Below are positions 1-6,275 of a stretch of 11,671 nt of DNA, one piece after another (the stretch's first letter is position 1; each line of letters starts with the position of its first letter). A program made the translations under genes and the position numbers. Source of the stretch: Planctomycetota bacterium (lineage in GTDB: Bacteria > Planctomycetota > SZUA-567); contig JAJBSZ010000350.1 of assembly GCA_020861125.1 (NCBI GenBank), positions 1-11,671 of the forward strand. The letters are read 5' to 3'. The notes under the pieces are model-generated. The model was not told the DNA's origin. It worked only from the letters and a program-made list of their open reading frames with translations, and made no database searches.

Positions 1-1
1 G

Positions 2-919
2 GGGATCCGTACCCTGGCTGCGGCGGCGGGTGAAATGGACCCGGCCCTTTTGAAGGCCGCCTTCATATTTCTCCTGGTGGGCTACGGCGCCAAGATGGGC
101 CTGGTGCCGATGCACAACTGGCTGCCGGACGCCCACAGCGAATCGCCGTCGCCGGTGTCGGCCCTGCTGTCCGGCACGCTCCTCAATGGCGCGTTCCTCG
201 CCATCCTCCGTGCCGCCGACATCATGCAGTCGGGCGGTCTGGACGCCTTCGCCAACGATCTCCTCCGGTTATTCGGCCTGCTGTCGATGGGCGTGGCCGG
301 AGCCTTCATGCTCGGGCAAAAGGATTTCAAACGGCTGTTGGCCTATTCCTCGGTGGAGCACATGGGTATCCTCGCCTTTGGCGCCGGTCTCGGCGGCGCC
401 GGCATCTGGGCGGCACTGCTCCATGCCGTCAACCACACCTTTGTCAAGGGCTGTCTGTTCCTTACCGCCGGCAATATCATGTTCCGGTACCACGCCAAAT
501 CCATCCTGACGGTGCGCGGGGTGCGGCGCGCCATGCCGCTCAATGGCGCCCTGTGGCTGGCGGGTTTCCTCGCCATTTGCGGCCTGCCGCCCTTCGGGCT
601 GTTTCTGTCGGAACTGGCCATTTTCCTCCAGGCGGTCGCGGCCGGACGGCTCGTTGCGGGCGTCCTGTACCTCCTGTTCCTGGCGGTGGTGTTTGTAGGT
701 ATGCTGACGGCGTTTCTCGCCATGCTGCGGGGTGAACCGCCGCACTTGGCCGAAGGGGAAGCGTCCGAGTCCTGGTCCATGGCTCTCCCGGCGCTGGCGG
801 CATTGGCTGTGTCCCTGATTCTGGGGCTGGGAGTGCCGGCGTTCCTGGGCCACACTCTCACGGAAGCCGCGACCATCGTCGATCAACTGTTCACGGCCAT
901 GCCGGGGGTGAAGCCATGA
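2..919 (+). CDS. hyfF: HyfF-like proton-translocating subunit of an Ehr/hydrogenase-4-type complex (5' partial)
   Basis: This is the C-terminal 305 residues of an antiporter-like (NuoL/M/N, Mrp, HyfF) membrane subunit. The frame is open to the window edge, so the gene starts upstream; the ATG at 35 lies inside the conserved core and is not the start. The family signature WLPDAHSESPSPVSALLSG is present, followed by LLHAVNHTFVKGCLFL, which contains the His and Lys of the proton-channel helix. The rest is a run of hydrophobic helices with short loops. The family pumps protons or sodium, driven by electron transfer in the peripheral arm. Its stop overlaps the next start (ATGA), which fits a membrane-complex operon encoding the large subunit next. 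The symbol is by homology; the complex is probably Ehr rather than true hydrogenase 4, because the large subunit lacks the nickel site. Confidence 0.9.
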   Translation, partial: GIRTLAAAAGEMDPALLKAAFIFLLVGYGAKMGLVPMHNWLPDAHSESPSPVSALLSGTLLNGAFLAILRAADIMQSGGLDAFANDLLRLFGLLSMGVAGAFMLGQKDFKRLLAYSSVEHMGILAFGAGLGGAGIWAALLHAVNHTFVKGCLFLTAGNIMFRYHAKSILTVRGVRRAMPLNGALWLAGFLAICGLPPFGLFLSELAIFLQAVAAGRLVAGVLYLLFLAVVFVGMLTAFLAMLRGEPPHLAEGEASESWSMALPALAALAVSLILGLGVPAFLGHTLTEAATIVDQLFTAMPGVKP

Positions 920-2433
920 CCACGTCAGTGCTCGTCCCTAACGGGTCCGCCTGTGCGCTCGACCGGGTGCCGGTGGTGGCGTTTGCCGCCTTCCGTTCTC
1001 TGGTGCTGGAAAAGGTCGCCGGCGGCGGCCACCTCGCCGCGCTGTTTGCCCTGCCCCGGCACGATAGCATGCGGCTGCTGGCCGTGCTTTCCTGTCCGGA
1101 TGAAGGCGGGCTGGCGCTGGCCATGACCACGGTGGGCGACTCCTATCCGTCCCTTACGCCCGAGTGCACCGAAGCGCATCTGTTTGAACGGGAAATCGCG
1201 GAAACGTGGGGCATCGTGCCGGTGGGCCATCCCTGGCTCAAGCCGGTTCGGTTCCTGCCGCTGGACGAGGACCGGCGCCGTCGGTTGCCGTCGTCCTTCG
1301 CGGCGGCGGCGCCGGCGGTGACGGAATTCTTTCAGGTCGAAGGCGACGAGGTGCACGAGGTGGCGGTGGGACCGGTGCACGCCGGCGTGATCGAACCGGG
1401 GCATTTCCGCTTCCAGTGTCATGGCGAACGGGTGCTGCACCTGGAGATCGCCCTGGGGTTTCAGCACCGGGGCATCGAGGCGGCTCTGCGGGGCGGACCG
1501 GACAGCCGGACCCGGCATTTCTTGGAGACCGCCGCCGGCGATACCACCTGCGGCCACGGTCTTGCCTATGCCATGAACATCGAGGCGCTGGCCGGGCTCG
1601 AGGTCGCGCCCGAGGCGGACCGGGTGCGGGCCATCGGTTTGGAACTGGAGCGCATCGCCAACCATGTGGGCGATCTCGGGGCGCTGGCGGGTGACGTCGG
1701 CTTTTTGCCCACGGCCAGCTATTGCGGCCGGTTGCGGGGGGATATTCTCAACCTGACCGCTCAGGTATGCGGCAACCGGTTCGGGCGCGGGCTGGTGTTG
1801 CCCGGCGGGGTGGGATACGGAATTGACGCCGGCCTGGCGGCGACGCTGCGCGAACGGCTGGGGACGGCGATGCGGGATATCGACGGGGCGCTGGCTCTGT
1901 TATTCGATCGGCCGGGCATTCTGGCGCGGCTCGAGGATTTGGGGGTGGTGAACCGTCGAACAGCCGATCGGTTGGGCCTGGTGGGGCCGGCGGCACGGGC
2001 GAGCGGGCTGGAGGTGGATGTGCGGCTCGACCTGCCGTTCGGGGTGTATTCGGCCGAGAGTTTTGTCCTGCCGTTGGGCCGGCGCGGTGATGTGATGGAC
2101 CGGGCGCGGCAGCGGCGGGCGGAGATTGGCGTGTCGGCCGGGCTGGTGGATGGCTGGTTGGCGGAAGCGTGTGACGCGCGGCCGGTGGCGGCCCAGGCCG
2201 TGCCGGTGTTGCGGCCGGAGGCAGTGGCGGTATCGCTCACCGAGGGCTGGCGCGGGCAGATCTGTCAGGTGGCGGTGACCGGCGCGGATGGCCGGTTTGT
2301 TACCTACAAGGTGGTGGACCCGTCGTTCCATAATTGGACCGGTTTGGCGATGGCGTTGCGGTCGGAGTCCATTTCCGACTTCCCCATCTGCAACAAGAGC
2401 TTCAACCTCTCCTATTGCGGTCACGATCTGTAA
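916..2433 (+). CDS. hyfG: HyfG/NuoCD-like large subunit lacking [NiFe] ligands (Ehr-type)
   Basis: A 505-aa fusion of a NuoC-like domain (about 1-130, with HLFEREIAETWGI and GHPWLKP around 88-110) and a NuoD/hydrogenase-large-subunit domain (about 150-505, with GPVHAGVIEPGHFRF at 152-166 and EGWRGQI at 443-449). In Ni-binding group 4 hydrogenases the two metal motifs are CxxC pairs. Here the N-terminal one reads DTTCGHG (209-215) and the C-terminal one NLSYCGHDL (497-505), each with a single Cys, and the protein ends just after it without the cleavable tail of nickel enzymes. I infer an electron-transfer subunit of an energy-converting-hydrogenase-related (Ehr) complex, not an H2-evolving enzyme. 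Shine-Dalgarno GGGGTG lies upstream, and the start overlaps the hyfF stop by 4 bases. No NuoB-like small subunit follows it here. Two positions of the old hydrogenase motif still being Cys leaves open another metal or redox site. Confidence 0.9.
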   Translation: MTTSVLVPNGSACALDRVPVVAFAAFRSLVLEKVAGGGHLAALFALPRHDSMRLLAVLSCPDEGGLALAMTTVGDSYPSLTPECTEAHLFEREIAETWGIVPVGHPWLKPVRFLPLDEDRRRRLPSSFAAAAPAVTEFFQVEGDEVHEVAVGPVHAGVIEPGHFRFQCHGERVLHLEIALGFQHRGIEAALRGGPDSRTRHFLETAAGDTTCGHGLAYAMNIEALAGLEVAPEADRVRAIGLELERIANHVGDLGALAGDVGFLPTASYCGRLRGDILNLTAQVCGNRFGRGLVLPGGVGYGIDAGLAATLRERLGTAMRDIDGALALLFDRPGILARLEDLGVVNRRTADRLGLVGPAARASGLEVDVRLDLPFGVYSAESFVLPLGRRGDVMDRARQRRAEIGVSAGLVDGWLAEACDARPVAAQAVPVLRPEAVAVSLTEGWRGQICQVAVTGADGRFVTYKVVDPSFHNWTGLAMALRSESISDFPICNKSFNLSYCGHDL

Positions 2434-2450
2434 CCGTATCCTTGAATGGC

Positions 2451-2467
2451 CGGGCGGTACCCGCCCG
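2451..2467 (+). terminator. Hairpin just after hyfG
   Basis: A perfect 7-bp stem with a 3-base loop (CGGGCGG-TAC-CCGCCCG) starts 18 bases after the hyfG stop. It has no T run, so it may act as an mRNA 3' end or a Rho-assisted stop rather than a classical intrinsic terminator. It abuts the left end of the foldback element, so it could also be the element's insertion target or outer tip. Confidence 0.35.
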
Positions 2468-2559
2468 CACCAGCGGGCTTACTGGTCCAGCGGAACGCTG
2501 GTCGCGGGGTTCGGGGGCGCGACTAGCCCCCGAGTCATTAATTAATGCCGCGCGGAAAA
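2467..2559 (+). repeat. Left 93-bp inverted repeat arm
   Basis: The arm contains its own secondary structure: CCAGCG-GAA-CGCTGG (2486-2500), GGGGGC...GCCCCC around 2514-2532 and the 12-base palindrome CATTAATTAATG (2536-2547). Five mismatches to the right arm lie at arm positions 7, 12, 13, 57 and 76. The first hairpin is intact in both arms. Confidence 0.85.
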
Positions 2560-2786
2560 AAGGTGCGGCAGAACCTCCGGAAAGGCGCGGCAAGTACGGC
2601 GACACCGCGCGGCTTCCGCATCGCGAGCAAGAGCGCAGCTACTTGCGAGCGGCTGGCTGCACCCCGGTCCGGCGATACTTTTCCGCTCCGTTTGCCGCGC
2701 GCACATCGCTTCGCTCGTGCTTGCGATGCGGAAGCCGCGCGGATTTGCCCGTTTGGGAGGCTTCTCGGAAGCAGCAGCCGGCTTTG

Positions 2787-2879
2787 TTTTCCGCGCGGCA
2801 TTGATTAATGACTCGGGGGCTGGTCGCGCCCCCGAACCCCGCGACCAGCGTTCCGCTGGACCAGTACACCCGTTGGTGC
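2787..2879 (-). repeat. Right 93-bp inverted repeat arm
   Basis: This is the reverse-complement partner of 2467-2559 (95% identity). It ends 45 bases before the serine acetyltransferase start and 33 bases before that gene's Shine-Dalgarno site, so any promoter for the downstream operon lies in the short spacer or inside the element. I see no convincing -35/-10 pair in the 2880-2912 spacer. Confidence 0.85.
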
Positions 2880-2924
2880 GGGGTGTGTACGGCTTCGCAA
2901 TCCTTTGGCTACAAGGAGACGCCC

Positions 2925-3866
2925 ATGGCGCCACCGCGCACCGATATCGCCAGTCTCGTCCACCGCCTCGTCGACACCTGCGCCGACAACATGGCGGTCA
3001 ACCACGTCGAAGGCCACGACCTACCGGACAAAGCTTCGGTCGAACGAGTCCTCGACCTGCTCCTGGCCGTGCTCTTCCCCGGGTACATCCAAGGCAAGGC
3101 GGTGTCGCCGGCCAGCCTGCCCTACTACTTCGGTGACCTCCTGGTCCGCATCGCCCAAGAACTCACCAGCCAGGTGGAACGCGCCTTCGCCTACGACTGC
3201 CGCCTCCGCCACGCCCAGGAGTGCCAGGCCTGCGATCGCGCCCAGGCCGCCGTCGCCACCCTTATGGACCGCCTGCCCGACTTGCGCCAGATGCTCAAAG
3301 AGGACGTTCAGGCCGCCTACGACCACGACCCGGCGGCGGAAAGCCTCGACGTCATCCTCTTCTGCTACCCGGGCATCGAAGCCATCGCCAGCCAGCGCCT
3401 GGCCCATGTCCTCTATGAACAGGACGTTCCCATCATCCCCCGCATGTGGACGGAACGCGCCCATTCCCGCACCGGTATCGACATAAACCCGGGCGCCCGC
3501 ATCGGCCGACGATTCTTCATAGACCACGGCACCGGCGTGGTGGTGGGGGAAAGCACCGTCATCGGCGACAACGTCAGCCTCTACCAGGGCGTGACCCTCG
3601 GCGCCCTTTCCCCCAGCAAAGGCCAGAGCCTGCGATCCGTGAAACGCCACCCCACCATCGAGGACGACGTGATTATCTACGCCGGCGCCACCATCCTCGG
3701 CGGCGACACGGTCATCGGCCAAGGATCCACCATCGGCGGCAGCGTCTGGCTCACCGAATCGGTGCCACCCGGCAGCCGGGTGATGATGGCCGTGTCCGAC
3801 CTGGTGGTGAAAAAACTCGCCAGCCGTTCCGAACGTCTGGCCGCCCGCGCCATCCGGAGCCACTGA
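2925..3866 (+). CDS. cysE: Serine O-acetyltransferase (EpsC/CysE type)
   Basis: A 313-aa enzyme that transfers acetyl from acetyl-CoA to L-serine, giving O-acetylserine for cysteine or a cysteine-like product. The start at 2925 is set by AAGGAG (2913-2918) six bases upstream; the longer open frame from 2808 would translate the repeat arm. The N-terminal two thirds (1-145) is helical, with a three-cysteine cluster C92, C100, C103. The C-terminal left-handed beta-helix holds the CysE motifs GIDINPGARIG (D186), IDHGTGVVVGES (H201) and VKRHPTI (H242), corresponding by motif alignment to E. coli CysE D143, H158 and H193. The catalytic set is complete. It shares an operon with two ATP-grasp ligases (stop/start overlap TGATG), and no cysK is visible nearby. 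Housekeeping cysteine synthesis and a dedicated pathway are both possible. Confidence 0.92.
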   Translation: MAPPRTDIASLVHRLVDTCADNMAVNHVEGHDLPDKASVERVLDLLLAVLFPGYIQGKAVSPASLPYYFGDLLVRIAQELTSQVERAFAYDCRLRHAQECQACDRAQAAVATLMDRLPDLRQMLKEDVQAAYDHDPAAESLDVILFCYPGIEAIASQRLAHVLYEQDVPIIPRMWTERAHSRTGIDINPGARIGRRFFIDHGTGVVVGESTVIGDNVSLYQGVTLGALSPSKGQSLRSVKRHPTIEDDVIIYAGATILGGDTVIGQGSTIGGSVWLTESVPPGSRVMMAVSDLVVKKLASRSERLAARAIRSH

Positions 3867-4855
3867 TGCATATCGGCTTTACCTACGACCTGAAGGACGA
3901 TTACCTCAAGGACGGCCTGGATCCCGTCGACGCCGCCGAATTCGACAAGCCGGAAACGATCGACGGCATCGCCGCCGCTCTCACCAGCCTCGGCCATACG
4001 GTGGACCGCATCGGCCGGTTGGACGATCTGGTGCAACGCCTCGCCGCCGGCGGGCGGTGGGATCTTCTCTTCAATATCGCCGAAGGATTGCGCGGCGCCG
4101 CCCGGGAATCGCAGGTCCCGGCCCTGGCGGAAGCCTACGGCATTCCGGCGGTGTTTGGCGATTCCCTCTGCCTCGCCGTTTGTCTCCACAAAGCCCACGC
4201 CAAGAGCGTGGTGGCGGCGGCCGGGGTACCGACCCCCGCCTTCGCCGTCATCCGCGACGCCGACCGGGACTGCCCGGCTGTCGAACTCCGGTATCCGCTC
4301 TTTGCCAAACCGGTGGCCGAGGGCACCGGAAAGGGGATTTCAGCTGCGGGCAAGGTGACTACACTGGAGGCGCTCCGTGCGGTGAGCCGGGATCTCCTGC
4401 AGCGCTTCCGACAACCGGTGCTGGTGGAGGAATACCTGCCCGGCCGGGAGTTCACCGTCGGAATTGTCGGCACCGGCGCCGCGGCGCGGGTTCTGGGGGT
4501 AATGGCGGTGGAACTGCTGGCCAACGCCGAACCGGAAATTTACAGCTATGAAAACAAGGACAACTACGAGGACCGCGTCCGCTACCGGCTGGCCGATCCC
4601 GGACCGGTCGCCGAGGCGGCGGCCGAGTTGTCCCTCCGGGCCTACCGCGCCCTCGACTGCCGCGATGCCGGCCGGGTGGACGTGCGCTGCGACGCCCACG
4701 GCCAACCGCAGTTCATGGAGATCAACCCGCTGGCCGGACTCAATCCCGAGCATTCCGATTTGCCCATTCTCTGCCGCCTGCTGGATATCCCCTACCAACG
4801 GCTGATCGCCGACATCGTCGAGTCGGCCCGGCTGAGGATCCGCCATGACGGCTGA
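3866..4855 (+). CDS. D-Ala-D-Ala-ligase-like ATP-grasp enzyme A
   Basis: A 329-aa ATP-grasp ligase. GGAG (3856-3859) precedes the start by 6 bases, and the start overlaps the upstream stop by one base. Features in order: FNIAEGLRGAARE (69-81, the substrate-binding E-G-R-E loop of Ddl enzymes), FAKPVAEGTGKGI (146-158; K148 likely binds ATP), VEEYLPGREFTVGI (187-200; adenine-contacting E188/E189), RVDVRCD (270-276; metal D272) and FMEINPLAGLNPEHSDLP (283-300; metal E285 and N287). All expected catalytic positions are present. The family forms an amide or peptide bond through an acyl phosphate. True Ddl would usually sit with murein genes. Here the context is a serine acetyltransferase and a second ATP-grasp gene, so the substrate is probably something other than two D-alanines. 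Confidence 0.88.
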   Translation: MHIGFTYDLKDDYLKDGLDPVDAAEFDKPETIDGIAAALTSLGHTVDRIGRLDDLVQRLAAGGRWDLLFNIAEGLRGAARESQVPALAEAYGIPAVFGDSLCLAVCLHKAHAKSVVAAAGVPTPAFAVIRDADRDCPAVELRYPLFAKPVAEGTGKGISAAGKVTTLEALRAVSRDLLQRFRQPVLVEEYLPGREFTVGIVGTGAAARVLGVMAVELLANAEPEIYSYENKDNYEDRVRYRLADPGPVAEAAAELSLRAYRALDCRDAGRVDVRCDAHGQPQFMEINPLAGLNPEHSDLPILCRLLDIPYQRLIADIVESARLRIRHDG

Positions 4856-5912
4856 CCGCACCGCACTGCCCGCTTCCGTCGCCGTCCTCTACGACGAACA
4901 AGCCCTGACCGGCGATGCCGCCAGCCAGGACGTCCTGACGCAGATGGCGGCGGTGGAGGACTCGCTCCGGCGGCTGGGAATCCATTCCACCCGCCTGCCG
5001 GTAACCCTCGATCTCCGCGCCGGCAAGAACCGGCTCCTGGCCCTACGTCCGGACGCGGTGGTCAACCTGGTGGAGTCACTGGACGGATCCGACCGGCTCC
5101 AGACCCTGGTGCCGCTGGTGCTGGAAGACTGGGGCATTCCGTTCACCGGCAGCGGCTCCGCCGCCATGCTCCTGTCGAATCACAAGCTGGAAGCGAAAAA
5201 AACCCTGGCCGCCGCCGGCCTGCCGGTGGCGGCTGCCGCCTGGCTGGCTCCGGACGGAAGCCTCCGGCTGTTTCCGGAGGCCTCCGGCTGGCGAGGAGAC
5301 GCCATCGTCAAGCCGGTGGAAACCCACGCCTCCCTGCATATGGACGACGCATCGGTGTTGCGGGCACCCGCCACGGCGGCCGTGGTCGATCGGTTGCGCG
5401 AAGAAAGGCGACGCCACGGCATCGAATTTTTCGCCGAAGCCTACATCGAGGGACGGGAGTTCAACTTGTCGGTGGTGGAGGCGGGTGAAAACGGGCTAAC
5501 GGTGCTGCCGCCGGCGGAGATTCGGTTCGACGGCCTGCCCGCCGGCAAGCCGCGCATCGTCGGCTATGCCGCTAAATGGGACGAGGACTCACCCGAGTAC
5601 CAGGGAACCGTGCGCTCCTTTAGGCTCGGTCCGGAAGACGGCCCGCTGACAGCCGAACTGTCCGACCTGACCCTGGCCGCCTGGTCGGTCCTCGGCCTGG
5701 CCGGCTACGGCCGCATCGATTTCCGGGTGGACGCCTCCGGCCGGCCCTTCATTCTCGAGGCAAACGCCAACCCGTGCCTCAGCCCCGACGCCGGCCTGGC
5801 GGCGGCAGTGGAGGAGGCCGGTCATGAATTTGACTGGCTGGTGGCGGCGATGTTGCGGGCGACGATGGTCCCATCCGTGGGAGCCGTCGGTAGTCGCTCA
5901 TCGGTTGGTTAG
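4845..5912 (+). CDS. D-Ala-D-Ala-ligase-like ATP-grasp enzyme B
   Basis: A 355-aa ATP-grasp protein that overlaps the end of ligase A by 11 bases, with GAGGA (4834-4838) as its Shine-Dalgarno site. It is clearly divergent from A: VNLVESLDGSDRLQ (73-86) replaces the FN-EG-RE loop, AIVKP (153-157, K156) binds nucleotide, FFAEAYIEGREFNL (195-208) supplies the adenine-pocket Glu, and RIDFRVD (290-296, D292) and FILEANANPCLSPDAG (302-317; E305, N307) are metal ligands. The substrate-end motif NPCLSPDAG differs from the NP-GL-P-S-P of A, so the acceptor specificity should differ. Two consecutive ligases suggest two successive condensations or two halves of one pathway. The last residues are Ser/Gly/Val-rich and look unstructured. 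This is the last gene of the operon. Confidence 0.87.
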   Translation: MTADRTALPASVAVLYDEQALTGDAASQDVLTQMAAVEDSLRRLGIHSTRLPVTLDLRAGKNRLLALRPDAVVNLVESLDGSDRLQTLVPLVLEDWGIPFTGSGSAAMLLSNHKLEAKKTLAAAGLPVAAAAWLAPDGSLRLFPEASGWRGDAIVKPVETHASLHMDDASVLRAPATAAVVDRLREERRRHGIEFFAEAYIEGREFNLSVVEAGENGLTVLPPAEIRFDGLPAGKPRIVGYAAKWDEDSPEYQGTVRSFRLGPEDGPLTAELSDLTLAAWSVLGLAGYGRIDFRVDASGRPFILEANANPCLSPDAGLAAAVEEAGHEFDWLVAAMLRATMVPSVGAVGSRSSVG

Positions 5913-5929
5913 CCGCGCAGGATAAGCGG

Positions 5930-5947
5930 ACCGCGGTCGGCGCCGAC
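5930..5947. promoter_or_regulatory. Overlapping palindromes after ligase B
   Basis: ACCGCGGT (5930-5937) and the perfect 12-base palindrome GTCGGCGCCGAC (5936-5947) overlap in the gap after the ligase operon. They could be an operator or the base of an mRNA 3' hairpin. There is no T run. They mark the last high-G+C sequence before composition drops. Confidence 0.25.
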
Positions 5948-6021
5948 ATGGCAGTAAAATGAGTGTTTACCTAGGGGGCAGTGACGTCCGCTCACCATAG
6001 GGAAGTAACACCATTTTAAGG

Positions 6022-6049
6022 TTGCACTCGCTGTGAATGACAGTATTAA
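6022..6049 (+). promoter_or_regulatory. Weak candidate promoter of the small-protein/protease pair
   Basis: TTGCAC (6022-6027), 16 bases, then TATTAA (6044-6049). This is a poor -35 with an acceptable -10, about 38 bases before the preferred ATG at 6087. It is supported mainly by position and by the local A+T richness. Confidence 0.3.
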
Positions 6050-6086
6050 TATAGCTGTATGGACCAACAACACTGGGAGGTGGGAA

Positions 6087-6272
6087 ATGATTACGGAATT
6101 GGAATATTCACTCTCTTTTCCGGAAATCCAACGGATGCATAGCGATCTCCTTTCGGTTTCTAAACCTCAGGCTGCATCGTTCGGAATTCATCCGGAAACA
6201 ATTACTATTTATTCGTCCTTAAAACCAGCCTATATCGTTTCCTTTACCAATTCCAATATTCCTATGGAATAG
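6087..6272 (+). CDS. Unrecognised 61-aa protein upstream of the protease
   Basis: I chose the ATG at 6087 because GGGAGG (6075-6080) stands 6 bases upstream. A GTG at 6033 would add 18 residues but has no Shine-Dalgarno site and lies inside the candidate promoter. The 61-residue product starts MITELEYSLSF and ends NSNIPME. It is mixed in character, with no signal peptide, membrane helix, cysteine pair or DNA-binding motif that I can see. Its stop is three bases before the protease ATG, so the two are almost certainly co-translated. It might be a regulator, adaptor or inhibitor of the protease, but that is inference from linkage only. Codons are much richer in A/T than in neighbouring genes. 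Confidence 0.6.
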   Translation: MITELEYSLSFPEIQRMHSDLLSVSKPQAASFGIHPETITIYSSLKPAYIVSFTNSNIPME

Positions 6273-6275
6273 ACG

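Larger units (their letters stand above)
2467..2879. mobile_element. 413-bp foldback (MITE-like) element with 93-bp inverted terminal repeats
   Basis: The arm at 2467-2559 matches the reverse complement of 2787-2879 at 88 of 93 positions without gaps (the first begins GCACCAG, the second, reversed, GCACCAA; both end CGCGGAAAA). An inner perfect 20-bp pair, 2605-2624 with 2723-2742, lies on the same symmetry axis (about 2673). One single-base indel separates the two layers, and the intervening 48-49 bases have diverged. The whole unit is therefore one giant imperfect palindrome. Open frames inside it (for example 2545-2808 plus and 2538-2801 minus, both beginning MPRGK) result from the symmetry, because the conserved inner pair is read in different frames on the two strands. 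No transposase and no clear target-site duplication are seen. It most resembles a non-autonomous foldback element. An alternative is two copies of one intergenic repeat head to head. Confidence 0.75.

Noticed and set aside
120..190. Asn where NuoM/NuoN have a Lys after the PSPVSALLSG signature
   Set aside because: This position also varies within the antiporter family (NuoL differs too), so it gives no evidence of lost function.
2808..2924. 39-residue upstream extension of the serine acetyltransferase
   Set aside because: It translates the repeat arm, while a clear AAGGAG and ATG stand at 2913-2927.
3021..3863. 280-codon minus-strand open frame opposite the acetyltransferase
   Set aside because: Long antisense frames are expected in high-G+C DNA; the plus strand has full catalytic motifs and the antisense product is low-complexity Ala/Gly/Val-rich.
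6033..6086. GTG start adding 18 residues to the 61-aa protein
   Set aside because: No ribosome site, overlap with the candidate promoter, and a better site for the ATG at 6087.
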